Of a stretch of DNA of 64,000 nt, positions 16,949 to 26,417 are shown piece after piece. A program made the translations under genes and the position numbers. Origin of the DNA: Variovorax paradoxus (GTDB taxonomy: Bacteria > Pseudomonadota > Gammaproteobacteria > Burkholderiales > Burkholderiaceae_C); NCBI RefSeq assembly GCF_022009635.1, contig NZ_CP091716.1, positions 5,415,501 to 5,479,500 on the forward strand. The letters run 5' to 3'. How positions within the stretch are numbered: the stretch's first letter is position 1; each line of letters begins with the position of its first letter. Below the pieces are notes generated by a model, which was not told the origin of the DNA, searched no databases, and saw only the letters and a program-made list of their open reading frames with translations.

Positions 16949-16990
16949 TAACCAAGTTCGTGCACTTACCTTGGAAGGAACCGCACAAAA

Positions 16991-17251
16991 ATGGCTACCA
17001 AGACTATAGCCCGGCCTCGCACGCCGGTAGCTTCCGCAGAAACCGCCCAAGACCCGGCGGATCTTCTCGAAAACACACTCTCTCAGCTTGAAGCACTCCT
17101 GTGGGTCTGCCACGGGGAAGACATCGACTGGTGCAACGGGGATGGGCCTGGGCGATTGGACAACCTGCTCTGGCTTGCGGCTGAACTTGCTCGCAAGGCT
17201 GCAGAGCAGTTTCAGCTTAGCGAGAAAGCGCGGCGCGGGGCGGCGGCTTAA
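16991..17251 (+). CDS. Small orphan protein of unknown function inside an inverted-repeat cassette
   Basis: An 86-residue, mostly helical protein: basic Pro-rich N-terminus, helix LLENTLSQLEALLWVCHGE, a short Asp/Gly turn (DIDWCNGDGPG), then helix RLDNLLWLAAELARKAAEQF. GGAAGGA (16974-16980) is a good ribosome site for ATG 16991. It is preceded by a structured leader, and the whole unit is bracketed by two inverted ~95-bp repeats. I recognise no domain. Its isolation between lptD and an amino-acid transporter operon suggests an inserted cassette. Confidence 0.6.
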   Translation: MATKTIARPRTPVASAETAQDPADLLENTLSQLEALLWVCHGEDIDWCNGDGPGRLDNLLWLAAELARKAAEQFQLSEKARRGAAA

Positions 17252-17278
17252 ACCCAAACCCCACAGCCGCTGTCATCG

Positions 17279-17373
17279 TGCACAGGGCGCCGGGTGCTCC
17301 CCGCAGCGAAATAAAGGAGGAGGCCGAAGGCCGGGGGACATTCGCGGAGGGGAGTACCCGGTGGCCTGTGCAC
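17279..17373 (-). repeat. ~95-bp repeat, copy B (inverted relative to copy A)
   Basis: The reverse complement of copy A (16586-16680) with about two substitutions. It also starts and ends with GTGCAC. Beyond the right end, sequence similar to that right of copy A continues for ~30 bp (GCGCCG...TGCTCG), so the repeat unit may be longer than the core. Confidence 0.75.
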
Positions 17374-17402
17374 ACCGGGCGCCGCTCTCATGCTCGCCGA
17401 TC

Positions 17403-17427
17403 AAAAGGCGCGCTCAAAGATCGCGCC
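17403..17427 (-). terminator. Terminator of the amino-acid ABC operon
   Basis: On the minus strand GGCGCG, a 9-nt loop and CGCGCC are followed by TTTTGA. It lies about 25 bp past the stop of the substrate-binding protein gene. Confidence 0.6.
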
Positions 17428-17450
17428 CTGAACAGCAGCCCCTCGAAAGA

Positions 17451-18293
17451 TCAAGGCAGCAGTTCGAACTTCAGGTCCGCCAGCGGCGTGACCTTTTCTT
17501 CGCGCACCATCTTGTATTCGGTGTTCGGGCCCAGCCACTTGGCCCAGATGCGGTCGAGCTCGCCCGACTTCTCCAGCGCGTAGAGCGCGCCGTTCACCTT
17601 GGCCAGCAGCGCGGGCTCGTCCTTCTTCATGCCGATGCCCACGGGCTGCAGCACCATCGGGTCGGCGATCATCTTCAGCGCCACGCCGCCGGTCTTCGAC
17701 TGGTTGACCAGCTTGGTGATGGTCATGGTGTTGGCCACCATGCCGACCGACTTGTTCTGCTGCACCGCCATGAAGGCCGAGCCCGTGTCCTGGAAGGTGA
17801 CGGGCTCGGAGCCGTTCATCTTGATCGACATTTCCGAGGTGGAGCCCTTGGTCGAGCTCAGGCGCTTGCCCTTGAAGTCGGCCTTGGTCGTGCCGGGATC
17901 GGAGGCCTTCACGGCCAGCATTTCCTTGGCCACGTAGTACGGGTCGCTGAACTGGATCTGCTCGCCGCGGCTCTTGGTGTAGGCCAGGTTGGCGATGGTC
18001 ACGTCGACGCGGCCGAGCTTGACTTCGGGCACACGCGCCTCCACAGACAGCGGCGTGATCTTGGCGACCAAGCCCAGCTCCTTGGCCACGGCATTGCACA
18101 GGTCCACGTCGTGGCCCACCATCTCGCGCGTCTTCGGGTCGGGCGCGGCGAACGGAGGCACGTCGGCGAAGGTGCCGCAGCGCAGCTCCTTGCGCTGGCT
18201 GATGTCGCTCCACTGGTCGGCGTGCGCCAGCAGGGACGCTGCGCCCAGACAAGCGCCGATGGTGGCGAGGCGGAAGACGGTCTTGTTCGACAT
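17451..18293 (-). CDS. Polar amino-acid ABC transporter, periplasmic binding protein
   Basis: A 280-residue SBP_bac_3-family protein with a signal peptide (cleavage after LLAHA). Conserved segments are LRCGTFADVPPFAAPDPKT, VGHDVDLCNAVAKEL, VDVTIANLAYTKSRGEQIQFSDPYY and GTTKADFKGKRLS. It is nearest in type to glutamate/aspartate or glutamine receptors. AGGAG lies just before ATG 18293. It is the last gene of an SDR-permease-permease-ATPase-receptor operon whose promoter carries the composite LysR operator at 21509-21549. The true ligand may be a glutamate-like compound (see findings). Confidence 0.92.
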   Translation of the reverse strand: MSNKTVFRLATIGACLGAASLLAHADQWSDISQRKELRCGTFADVPPFAAPDPKTREMVGHDVDLCNAVAKELGLVAKITPLSVEARVPEVKLGRVDVTIANLAYTKSRGEQIQFSDPYYVAKEMLAVKASDPGTTKADFKGKRLSSTKGSTSEMSIKMNGSEPVTFQDTGSAFMAVQQNKSVGMVANTMTITKLVNQSKTGGVALKMIADPMVLQPVGIGMKKDEPALLAKVNGALYALEKSGELDRIWAKWLGPNTEYKMVREEKVTPLADLKFELLP

Positions 18294-18357
18294 GAAGAAC
18301 TCCTGGAGGGATTGCGAAGAGCGAAGAAGTGAACGAACGAACGAACGGCGGCTGGAA

Positions 18358-19145
<788 letters not shown>

Positions 19146-19149
<4 letters not shown>

Positions 19150-19925
19150 GGCAGGGTCGCCACCGTGGGTGCCGGGGTGGCGGGAGAGGTGGGCAGCGAC
19201 GCGCCCTCCTCGGCCGGCTTCACCGGCGTGGCGCCGAGCCGCTTGTGGGCGATGCGCCGCTCCAGCCACTGCGCCAGCTGCGTGAGGCTGAAGCACACGA
19301 CGTAGTACGTCAGCGCCAGGATGAAGAACACCTGGAACGGCTTGGTCAGCAGCTGGTTGTTGATCTGGTTGGCCGCGAAGGTGAGTTCCTGCACGTTGAT
19401 CACGTAGCCCAGCGTGGTCTCCTTGATGGTGGAGATGAACTGGCTCAGCATGCTGGGCAGCATGTTGTAGAGCGCCTGCGGCAGGATCACGAACCACATG
19501 GTGCCCAGGTGGCTGTGGCCGAGCGCGCGCGCCGCCTCGCTCTGCCCCTTGGGCAGCGAGAGGATGCCGGCGCGCACCACCTCCGACAGGTAGGCGCCTT
19601 CGTAGATCACCAGCGTGCACAGCATGGTGGTGAAGCCCGACACCTCGCGCCCGATGAGGATCGGCACGAGAAAGTAGACCCACAGAATCACCATGAGCAG
19701 CGGCACGCCGCGCACCACGTACACCAGCACGGTGGCGGGCCAGCGCAGCAGCCGCCAGGGCGACAACCGTGCCAGCGCCAGCAGCACCGACAGCGGAAAG
19801 GCCAGCACGATGCCCAGCACCGACAGGATCAGGGTGGCGACGATGCCGCCGAGCGGGCCGCTCGGGTACTGGCCGACCAGCAGCAGCAACCAGTTGTCGC
19901 GAAGAATTTCGTAGACGCTGTACAT
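19146..19925 (-). CDS. Polar amino-acid ABC transporter permease (GltK/GlnP type)
   Basis: A 259-residue inner-membrane permease of the HisM/GltK class with about five membrane helices. The EAA-loop motif contacting the ATPase reads [43 protein letters not shown] matches the family. The ~30-residue C-terminal tail rich in Ala/Pro/Thr is unusual for the family and probably cytoplasmic and disordered. It lies between the ATPase gene and the other permease gene. Confidence 0.93.
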
Positions 19926-19946
19926 CGTGATGTCTCGGCTATTTTT

Positions 19947-20648
19947 TTATCTTGCACCGACGATGCGGTAGCGCCGCGACAACCATCCGCCCACGGCCAT
20001 GATGAGCAGCGAGCACACCAGGTACAGCACCGTGGCCACGCTGTAGGCCTCGAAGGTGCGAAAGCTCTGGCTCTCGATTTCCTTCACCGCGTGCGTGAGC
20101 TCGGCCACGCCGATGGCCATGGCCAAACTGCTGTTCTTGAAGAGCGACACGCTGTGGTTCACCAGCGCCGGCACCGCGTTGCGGATGGCCTGCGGCAGCA
20201 TCACGAAGCGCATGGAGCCGATGTAGCCGTGGCCCAGCGCGCGCGCGGCCTCGGCCTGCCCGGCGGGAATGGCGCGCAGGCCGGAGCGCATGTCTTCGCT
20301 GAAGTAGGCGGCCTGGCACAGGCCCAGCGCGACGATCGACAGCAGCGTCTCCGCGTTGTGCGCCGACAGCCAGCGCTGCAGCGCGTCGGGCAGCACGCTG
20401 AAGATGCCGAAGTACCAGAACATGAGCTGCACCAGCGTGGGCACATTGCGGTGGTAGGAGACATAGCCGGCCACCACGCGCTCGGCGATGCGGTTCGGCG
20501 TGAGCCGCACCACCAGCAGCAGCACGGCCATGGCCATGGCCAGCAGCCACGAGCCCGCCGCGATCTTCAGCGTCTCCTGCAGACCGTGCAGCAGCATGTC
20601 GCCGAACTCCGGTTTCAGCAGGATCGCCAGCAGGTCGAAGTCCTTCAT
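19947..20648 (-). CDS. Polar amino-acid ABC transporter permease (GltJ type)
   Basis: A 233-residue permease with typical features: YVSYHRNVPTLVQLMFWYFG and the EAA loop [24 protein letters not shown]. It forms a heterodimeric channel with the product of the gene 21 bp downstream. It is preceded by the SDR gene with a 40-bp gap in the same operon. Confidence 0.93.
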   Translation of the reverse strand: MKDFDLLAILLKPEFGDMLLHGLQETLKIAAGSWLLAMAMAVLLLVVRLTPNRIAERVVAGYVSYHRNVPTLVQLMFWYFGIFSVLPDALQRWLSAHNAETLLSIVALGLCQAAYFSEDMRSGLRAIPAGQAEAARALGHGYIGSMRFVMLPQAIRNAVPALVNHSVSLFKNSSLAMAIGVAELTHAVKEIESQSFRTFEAYSVATVLYLVCSLLIMAVGGWLSRRYRIVGAR

Positions 20649-20688
20649 GCGCTGTTCCTTTGTTGCGTGACGTGCATCGGCCCGGGGC

Positions 20689-21441
20689 TCAGTCGCGCGG
20701 CGTTTCCGGCCGCGTGGTCGACAGGCCGCCCGGCACTTGCAGCGTGGGCGTGATTTCCATGTGGCCCACGTTCACCGCGATGGGCGCGGCAATGGCGAAG
20801 GCGATGGCGTTGGCGATGTCTTCGGCCTGCGGCAGTTCGTAGCCTTCGACGAAGCGCTTGTAGGTTTCCTCGGAGTCGCCGTGCACGTGCGCGAAGATGT
20901 CGGTGGCCACGCGCCCCGGGCAGATCTCGGTGACGCGCACGCGCTTGCCGAAGCAGTCGATGCGCAGCTGGCGCGACAGCATGCTCACCGCCGCCTTGGT
21001 CGCGTGGTAGGTGCTGTTGCCGCCGAAGTTGTAGGCGGCCGCAATGGAGCTGATGTTGACCACGTGGCCGCGGTCGCGCGCCGCCATGCCGGGCACCACG
21101 AGCCGGCACAGGTGCAGCACCGCGCGCAGGTTGACGTCCACCAGCAGGTCGATGCCTTCGGCGTCGGCCTTGAGGATGGAGCCGGGGCGGTCCACGCCGG
21201 CGTTGTTGACCAGCACGTCGAACTCCACTTCCTGCGCGAGGCGGGTGATGCCCGCGAGGTCGCTCACGTCGATGGCGTGCGCGATGCAGCCGGTGCGCGC
21301 GGCCAGGTCGGCCAGCTTGTCGGCGCTGCGCGCCAGTGCGTGGACCTTCAGGCCTTCCTTGCTGAGGCGTTCGACGACGGCGGCGCCGATGCCCGATGAG
21401 GCTCCAGTCACCAGCGCGGTCTTGTAGTCGGAAAAAGGCAT
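20689..21441 (-). CDS. Short-chain dehydrogenase/reductase (SDR), first gene of transporter operon
   Basis: A 250-residue classical SDR: NAD(P) motif TGASSGIGAAV, NNAG (VLVNNAGVDRPG), catalytic Ser in NISSIAAAYNFGG and Tyr-x-x-x-Lys in STYHATKAAV. It resembles serine/3-hydroxy-acid dehydrogenases of the YdfG group, which suggests an NADP-dependent beta-hydroxy-acid or beta-hydroxy-amino-acid substrate. It is first in an operon with an amino-acid importer, behind one of the three composite LysR-type promoters. It may therefore oxidise the imported compound or its breakdown product. Confidence 0.88.
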   Translation of the reverse strand: MPFSDYKTALVTGASSGIGAAVVERLSKEGLKVHALARSADKLADLAARTGCIAHAIDVSDLAGITRLAQEVEFDVLVNNAGVDRPGSILKADAEGIDLLVDVNLRAVLHLCRLVVPGMAARDRGHVVNISSIAAAYNFGGNSTYHATKAAVSMLSRQLRIDCFGKRVRVTEICPGRVATDIFAHVHGDSEETYKRFVEGYELPQAEDIANAIAFAIAAPIAVNVGHMEITPTLQVPGGLSTTRPETPRD

Positions 21442-21485
21442 CTCGAGTTCTTTCGTAAAGGGGCAGATGACTGCCTTGGAATTCA

Positions 21486-21549
21486 CTGTAGCCAGCGCCT
21501 GTTCGCTGCGCCAAGACGGATTGACTGTGGAGCGATAAGCCCCCCTTAT
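21486..21549 (-). promoter_or_regulatory. Composite LysR-type promoter 1 (SDR / ABC operon)
   Basis: Reading along the minus strand, the operator ATA-N9-TAT (21549-21535, ATAAGGGGGGCTTAT) comes first. Then CAATCCGTCTTGG (21523-21511) contains a TTGGCG -35-like element (21514-21509), and a 17-bp spacer leads to CTACAG (21491-21486) as -10. The same layout with the same distances precedes the genes at 26363 and 27560. ATA-N9-TAT is the known consensus of the LysR family member Nac. Confidence 0.7.
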
Positions 21550-21607
21550 GTCGCCCGCGATCTGTGCATATGGGTAAGGGTTAGCACCATGTTCGTGCCC
21601 CGATGCA

Positions 21608-22372
21608 TCAGTTCGATTGCCTGGAGATGGGCACGATGCGCCCCGCCTGCTCGACCACGCCACGCACGGCGCGGGCCAGCTCGACGGCGCCGGGCGTGTC
21701 GCCGTGCAGCAGGATCGAATGCACGCGCATCGGGATCTTCTTGCCGGTGCTGCTGGTGACGGTGCCGTCCTCCAGAAGCTGGCGCACGCGCGCCAGCACC
21801 GCCTCGCGCTCGTGGATCACGGCGCCGGGCAGCTTGCGAGGCACGAGCAGGCCGTCGTCGCCGCAGGCGCGGTCGGCCAGGAAGGTGGTGCGCACGCGCA
21901 GGCCGCAGCGCTCGGCGGCGCCTTCGATGGCGCGGCTGGCGGAGGTGCTGACGGTGAGCGAGGGGTCGAAGTCGGCCACGGCGCGCACCAGCGGCTCGGC
22001 CAGCGCGGCGTCGGCCGCGGCCATGTTGCCGAGCGCGCCGTGGAAGCTCATGTGCGTCATGCGGTGGCCTGCCGTGCGCGCCATGCCGGCGAGCGCGCTG
22101 AGCTGGTAGAGCACGTAAGAGACCAGTTCTTTTGTCTCGATCTGCATCTGCCGGCGGCCGAAGCCCATCAGGTCGGGAAAGCCCACGTGCGCGCCGACAT
22201 CGACGCCGCGCTGGCGCGCCATGCGAACGGTGCGGTCCATGATGACCGGATCGCCGGCGTGGAAGCCGCAGGCGACATTGGCGGAAGAGACGATGTCGAG
22301 CAGGGCTTCGTCCTCGCCCATGCGCCAGGGGCCGAAGCCTTCACCGAGGTCTGCGTTCAGGTCGATGTCCAT
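21608..22372 (-). CDS. pxpA: 5-oxoprolinase subunit A / LamB-YcsF family lactam-utilisation protein
   Basis: A 254-residue protein with the LamB/YcsF hallmarks: MDIDLNADLGEGFGPW, SSANVACGFHAGDP, VGAHVGFPDLMGFGRR, and SILLHGDTPGAVE near the end. In E. coli PxpA works with PxpB and PxpC to open 5-oxoproline (pyroglutamate) to glutamate using ATP. Here it is the last gene of an operon that also carries biotin carboxylase and carrier genes, so the substrate may differ. AAGGA precedes ATG 22372. Confidence 0.9.
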   Translation of the reverse strand: MDIDLNADLGEGFGPWRMGEDEALLDIVSSANVACGFHAGDPVIMDRTVRMARQRGVDVGAHVGFPDLMGFGRRQMQIETKELVSYVLYQLSALAGMARTAGHRMTHMSFHGALGNMAAADAALAEPLVRAVADFDPSLTVSTSASRAIEGAAERCGLRVRTTFLADRACGDDGLLVPRKLPGAVIHEREAVLARVRQLLEDGTVTSSTGKKIPMRVHSILLHGDTPGAVELARAVRGVVEQAGRIVPISRQSN

Positions 22373-22400
22373 GGGAGGTCCTTCTCTTTCTCTCTTCGGG

Positions 22401-22799
22401 TCAGAGGGGGTGCAGGTCGATGAGTACCGTGCCGTAACCGACGGCAGCACCGTTTGCCACGTGGATGGCATCGACGATGCCTGTCTGGGGTGCGGTCACA
22501 GGCAGCAGGAGCGGGCCGATGTTCAGGAGCCCGATGACCTGGCCGGGGTTCACGCGCTGGCCCACGCTCGCAAGGGCGGCTGGGGCGGACGGGTGGCTGT
22601 GCAGGTAGGTGCCGACAGAAGGAGCCTTGACTTGCACGCTCTCTGTTTCTTCTGTTTCTTCTTCGGGCAGTTCGACGATGTTGTCGCCTTGCCTGCCCAG
22701 GCGCAGGGTGCCGGTTGGTGTGCGCAGCTCGAGCAGGCCGATGTCGGTGTTCGCCAACCAGGCGGCTAGTTCTGGTGCACGCAGTGCTGTGTCCTGCAT
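22401..22799 (-). CDS. Degenerate biotin-carrier-like protein lacking the biotinyl lysine
   Basis: A 132-residue protein. The C-terminal ~80 residues align with the AccB biotinyl domain (VKAPSVGTYLHSHPSAPAAL, VGQRVNPGQVIGLLNIG, TGIVDAIHVANGAAVGYGTVLI). Where carriers have Glu-Ala-Met-Lys-Met, this has Asn-Ile-Gly-Pro-Leu, so the biotin attachment Lys is missing. It cannot be a biotin carrier and may be a structural or regulatory subunit. It lies between the pxpC and pxpA genes in the operon, which also encodes a normal carrier at 25920. Confidence 0.8.
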   Translation of the reverse strand: MQDTALRAPELAAWLANTDIGLLELRTPTGTLRLGRQGDNIVELPEEETEETESVQVKAPSVGTYLHSHPSAPAALASVGQRVNPGQVIGLLNIGPLLLPVTAPQTGIVDAIHVANGAAVGYGTVLIDLHPL

Positions 22800-22917
22800 T
22801 TTTCAGGCCTTCGCTTTTTCTTTGTGGTCTTGTTCGGGGCGGTGCACAGGCCGCGCGACTGGCTTGCGACGGATCAACGAGCGCTCCGATCGAAGGTCAC
22901 GCTTCGAACAAGAGAAC

Positions 22918-23901
22918 TCAAACACGAGGCGCCCCCCGATGAAGGGCCACCACACGCGCCACCTTGTCGAGCCACGCACGCACTTCGTCGAGCGCGTCCA
23001 GGGCTTCGTCCCATGTGGTCTCGATGAAGCGCATGCGGCTGCCGATGGGGGCCTGGCCGAGGCGCCACATGTCGGCCTCGATCACGGTGCCGAATTTGGG
23101 GTAACCACCGGAGGGCTGGGCGTCGCGCATCTGGATGATGGGCTGGCCGCTGTGAGGCACCTGGATGACGCCGGGCACGATGCCGTGGGAGCGCAGTTCC
23201 ATCGGTGCGATGGGCCGCAGCGCCTCGCCGTCGAGCCTGTAGCCGTAGCGGTCGCTTTGCGGCGTGATCTTCCATTCGCCGGACCAGAAGGCATCGCGCG
23301 ACGCCGGTTCGAAGGCCATGTATTCAGCCGCGGGCAGCACGCGCACGGCCGCCACGCCGTCGCGCGCCAGCGGCAGCGCGAGCGCGGGCGGCACCAGGCC
23401 GAAACCGGTGCGGCTGGCAGTACCGGCGCCGGCGGCGCGCAGCACGTCGCCGCGCTGCAATGCGCGCCCTTCATGGCCGCCGAATGCACCGCGCAGCTGG
23501 GTGCTGCGCGAGCCCAGCACCTCGGGCACGTCGATGCCGCCGGCCACGCAGAGCATGGCGCGGCTGCCGCGCTGCGCGCCGCCTTGCGGCAGGCCGAGCG
23601 TGAGCACCTGGCCGGCGCGCGCCTGGTGCACCCACCAGGGCATGAGCGGCTGCTCGTCGAGCCTGGCGGCGCAGTCGGCGCCGGTGAGCGCGAAGGCGCA
23701 GTCTTCGCCGAAGCGCACCTTGAACGGGAACACCGGCACCTCGATGGCGGCTGCGCCCAGCGCATTGCCCAGCAGCAGGTTGCCGGCGGCCAGCGCCAGG
23801 TTGTCCATGGCGCCCGAGGTGCCCACGCCCCAGCGCAGGCTGCCGGTGCGGCCCAGGTCCTGCACGGTGGCCAGGGCGGCGGACGAAAGGATTTCGATCA
23901 T
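22918..23901 (-). CDS. pxpC: 5-oxoprolinase subunit C / carboxyltransferase-like (KipA, AHS2)
   Basis: A 327-residue AHS2/KipA-family protein: [66 protein letters not shown] and SHGIVPGVIQVPHSGQPI. Homologous to half of the carboxyltransferase domain of urea carboxylase and to E. coli PxpC. ATG 23901 overlaps the stop of pxpB (ATGA), indicating coupled synthesis of the two halves. With PxpB it makes the active site that carboxylates or phosphorylates the amide. Confidence 0.9.
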   Translation of the reverse strand: MIEILSSAALATVQDLGRTGSLRWGVGTSGAMDNLALAAGNLLLGNALGAAAIEVPVFPFKVRFGEDCAFALTGADCAARLDEQPLMPWWVHQARAGQVLTLGLPQGGAQRGSRAMLCVAGGIDVPEVLGSRSTQLRGAFGGHEGRALQRGDVLRAAGAGTASRTGFGLVPPALALPLARDGVAAVRVLPAAEYMAFEPASRDAFWSGEWKITPQSDRYGYRLDGEALRPIAPMELRSHGIVPGVIQVPHSGQPIIQMRDAQPSGGYPKFGTVIEADMWRLGQAPIGSRMRFIETTWDEALDALDEVRAWLDKVARVVALHRGAPRV

Positions 23902-24557
23902 CGGACGATGCCCTCCACGCGGAAGCGGATCATGTCGCCCGGCTGCAGCATCGCAGGCGGGTCTTGCGCGGGGTCGAAGAACACCATCGACGTGCTGCCG
24001 ATGGTGTTCCAGCCGCTGGGGCCGGCCGACGCCGACACGCCGGTCTGCGCGCCACCGATCGACACCGCGCCGCCGGGAATGCGCAGCACCGGCACCTTGC
24101 GGCGCGGCGTGGCGATGCGCGCGTCCATCCCGCCCAGGTAGCAGTAGCCGGGATGGCTGCCCAGCGCGTACACAGGATAGAGCGGCGCGGAGTGCAGCTC
24201 GACGATGGCGTCGATGCTCAGGCCGGTGTGCGCCACCACGTCGGCCATGTGCGGGCCGCCCTCGCCGCCGTACACCACCGGCAGCTCGACCACGCGGCCT
24301 TCGCGCTTCAGGGCAGTGGCAGCGCTCCAGGCCTCGCACAGGCGGGTGCGCAGCGCGTCGAGCTGGCGCGGCGCGCGCGTGAAGGTGAGCATGAGGTTGT
24401 TCATGCCGGGCACGGCCTCGCGCACTTCGGGCCAGGTTTCGGCCTCGTGCGCGAGCGCCCAGATGCGCTGCTGCGACGGCAGGCTCATGTCGCCGGGCGC
24501 CTCGAAGAGCAGCGCGGTGGTGCCCAGGAGGCTGGTGGATGGTGCCTGCGTGCTCAT
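23898..24557 (-). CDS. pxpB: 5-oxoprolinase subunit B / carboxyltransferase-like (KipI, AHS1)
   Basis: A 219-residue AHS1/KipI-family protein: [61 protein letters not shown] and [20 protein letters not shown]. The partner of PxpC. The order biotin carboxylase, AHS1, AHS2 mirrors the domain order in urea carboxylase. The start overlaps the biotin-carboxylase stop by 4 bp. Confidence 0.9.
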   Translation of the reverse strand: MSTQAPSTSLLGTTALLFEAPGDMSLPSQQRIWALAHEAETWPEVREAVPGMNNLMLTFTRAPRQLDALRTRLCEAWSAATALKREGRVVELPVVYGGEGGPHMADVVAHTGLSIDAIVELHSAPLYPVYALGSHPGYCYLGGMDARIATPRRKVPVLRIPGGAVSIGGAQTGVSASAGPSGWNTIGSTSMVFFDPAQDPPAMLQPGDMIRFRVEGIVR

Positions 24558-25906
24558 GCCGCGCTCCTTTGCTGCAGCCAGCGTTCGAGATGGTGGATGT
24601 CGACGCCGCCGGCTGCGAAACCTTCGTCCTGCAGCAGCGCGCGGTGCAGCGGCACGTTGGTGGCGATGCCGTCCACGCGCGTCTCGGCCAGTGCCAGGCG
24701 CATGCGTTCCAGCGCGTCGGCACGCGTGCTTCCATGAACGATGAGCTTGGCGATCATCGAGTCGTAGTAAGGCGGCACGCGGTAGCCGGCGCCGGCATGC
24801 GAATCGACGCGCACGCCGAAGCCGCCGGGCACCTGCCAGCCGGTGATGCGCCCCGGCGCGGGCGCGAAGGTGTCGGGGTTCTCGGCGTTGATGCGGCACT
24901 CGACGGCATGCCCCTGGCAGCGCACGTCGGCCTGCGCGATCGTCAGGCGCTCGCCGCGCGCCATGCGCAACTGCTGCTGCACGATGTCGATGCCGGTGGT
25001 CATCTCGGTCACCGGGTGCTCCACCTGCAGGCGCGTGTTCATCTCGATGAAGTAGAAGGCGCCCTTCTCGTACAGGAACTCGAAGGTGCCCACGCCGCAG
25101 TAGCCGATCTGCCGGCACGCGGCGGCGCAGCGCTCGCCTACCTCGGCCATCAGCGCGTCGTCGATGCCGGGCGCGGGCGCTTCTTCGATCACCTTCTGGT
25201 GGCGGCGCTGCAATGAGCAGTCGCGGCTGCCCAGCCACACGGCGTTGCCGTGGCTGTCGGCCAGCACCTGGATCTCTACATGGCGCGGATGCAGCAGGAA
25301 CTTCTCGATGTAGACCTCGGGGTTGCCGAAGGCCTGGCGCGCTTCCTCGCGCGTGAGGGCCATGGCGTCGAGCAGCGCGGCTTCTTCGTGCACCACGCGC
25401 ATGCCGCGCCCGCCGCCGCCGCCCGCAGCCTTCACGATGACCGGGTAGCCGATGTCGCGCGCCAGCGCCAGCACGGCGGCGGGGTCGTCGGGCAGCGGCT
25501 CGTCGGGGCCGGGCACGCAGGGCACGCCGGCCTTGCGCATTGCGCGCTTGGCCGAGACCTTGTCGCCCATGGTGCCGATGCAGGCGGCGCTGGGGCCCAC
25601 GAACGCCAGGCCGGCCTCTTCGCAGCGGGCGGCGAAGCCCGCGTTCTCGGAAAGGAAGCCGTAGCCGGGATGGATCGCCTGCGCGCCGCTCACTTCGGCG
25701 GCGAACAGGATGGCGGACTGGTTCAGGTAGCTCAGGCCTGGCGCGGCCGGCCCGATGCACAGCGCCTGGTCGGCCTGCGCCACGTACACGGCGTCGCGGT
25801 CGGCCTCGGAGTGCACGGCCACGGTGCGCAGGCCCAGGCCACGGCAGGCGCGCTGGATGCGCAGTGCGATTTCGCCGCGGTTGGCGATGAGCACGGTGTC
25901 GAACAT
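24554..25906 (-). CDS. Biotin carboxylase (AccC-type) of a pxp-linked operon
   Basis: A 450-residue ATP-grasp biotin carboxylase: [36 protein letters not shown], Gly-rich ATP loop [50 protein letters not shown]. It carboxylates biotin on a carrier with bicarbonate and ATP. Genes for an acetyl-CoA-type carboxyltransferase (accA/accD) are not adjacent. The neighbouring genes encode AHS1/AHS2 proteins instead, so the carboxyl acceptor is more likely an amide, lactam or urea-like compound than acetyl-CoA. This is probably not the housekeeping AccC. Confidence 0.92.
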   Translation of the reverse strand: MFDTVLIANRGEIALRIQRACRGLGLRTVAVHSEADRDAVYVAQADQALCIGPAAPGLSYLNQSAILFAAEVSGAQAIHPGYGFLSENAGFAARCEEAGLAFVGPSAACIGTMGDKVSAKRAMRKAGVPCVPGPDEPLPDDPAAVLALARDIGYPVIVKAAGGGGGRGMRVVHEEAALLDAMALTREEARQAFGNPEVYIEKFLLHPRHVEIQVLADSHGNAVWLGSRDCSLQRRHQKVIEEAPAPGIDDALMAEVGERCAAACRQIGYCGVGTFEFLYEKGAFYFIEMNTRLQVEHPVTEMTTGIDIVQQQLRMARGERLTIAQADVRCQGHAVECRINAENPDTFAPAPGRITGWQVPGGFGVRVDSHAGAGYRVPPYYDSMIAKLIVHGSTRADALERMRLALAETRVDGIATNVPLHRALLQDEGFAAGGVDIHHLERWLQQRSAA

Positions 25907-25919
25907 CGCGTGTGCCTCC

Positions 25920-26363
25920 TCAATCGAAGCGGAACAGGGGCTGGCCCGCTTCCACTTCCTGGCCCGATTGCACGAGCACCTGCCGCAGCGTGCCGGCACG
26001 CTCCGCGCGGACCTCGTTGAACATCTTCATGGCCTCGATCACGCACAGCAGCTGGCCGGCTTCCACGGCCTGGCCCGGCTGCACGAAGGGCGGCTCGCCC
26101 GGTGCCGACTGAAGATGCGCCACGCCGTGCAGCGGCGCGAGGCATTCGCCGCTGTCGGCGGGCACGGCCGACGCCTGCGCTTCGTGTGCCCTTGATGGCG
26201 CCTTGCGCGCGGCGGACGGCTTTCGCGCGGCGGCTGTGGGCACACCGGCCAGCGCCGACAGCTTCACCAGCCGCAGCGTGCTGCCGTTCTCGCTGAACTC
26301 CAGCTCCGCCAGGTCCGATGCGGCCAGGGCGTCGATGAGTGTCTTGATCTGTTCCTGCTTCAT
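25920..26363 (-). CDS. Biotin carboxyl carrier protein (AccB-type)
   Basis: A 147-residue carrier. The N-terminal helix pair ([33 protein letters not shown]) is followed by an Ala-rich linker and a biotinyl domain with the canonical Lys in [15 protein letters not shown]. It is the first gene of the pxp operon, behind composite promoter 2. The longer frame to 26414 would start upstream of the predicted transcription start (~26411), which supports ATG 26363. Confidence 0.9.
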   Translation of the reverse strand: MKQEQIKTLIDALAASDLAELEFSENGSTLRLVKLSALAGVPTAAARKPSAARKAPSRAHEAQASAVPADSGECLAPLHGVAHLQSAPGEPPFVQPGQAVEAGQLLCVIEAMKMFNEVRAERAGTLRQVLVQSGQEVEAGQPLFRFD

Positions 26364-26417
26364 GCCGAAGGCTGTGGTGGCCGACGCGCTCCGCGAGCAC
26401 GTGACGGCATGCATGAA

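Noticed and set aside
22840..22862. GTGCACAGGCC at 22842 as a third copy of the palindromic repeat
   Set aside because: Only about 11 bp match; the rest of the ~95-bp element is absent.
24554..26363. Biotin carboxylase and carrier as the housekeeping acetyl-CoA carboxylase accBC
   Set aside because: They are embedded in a pxp operon behind a LysR-type promoter shared with catabolic genes; a second set elsewhere is expected, though unverified.
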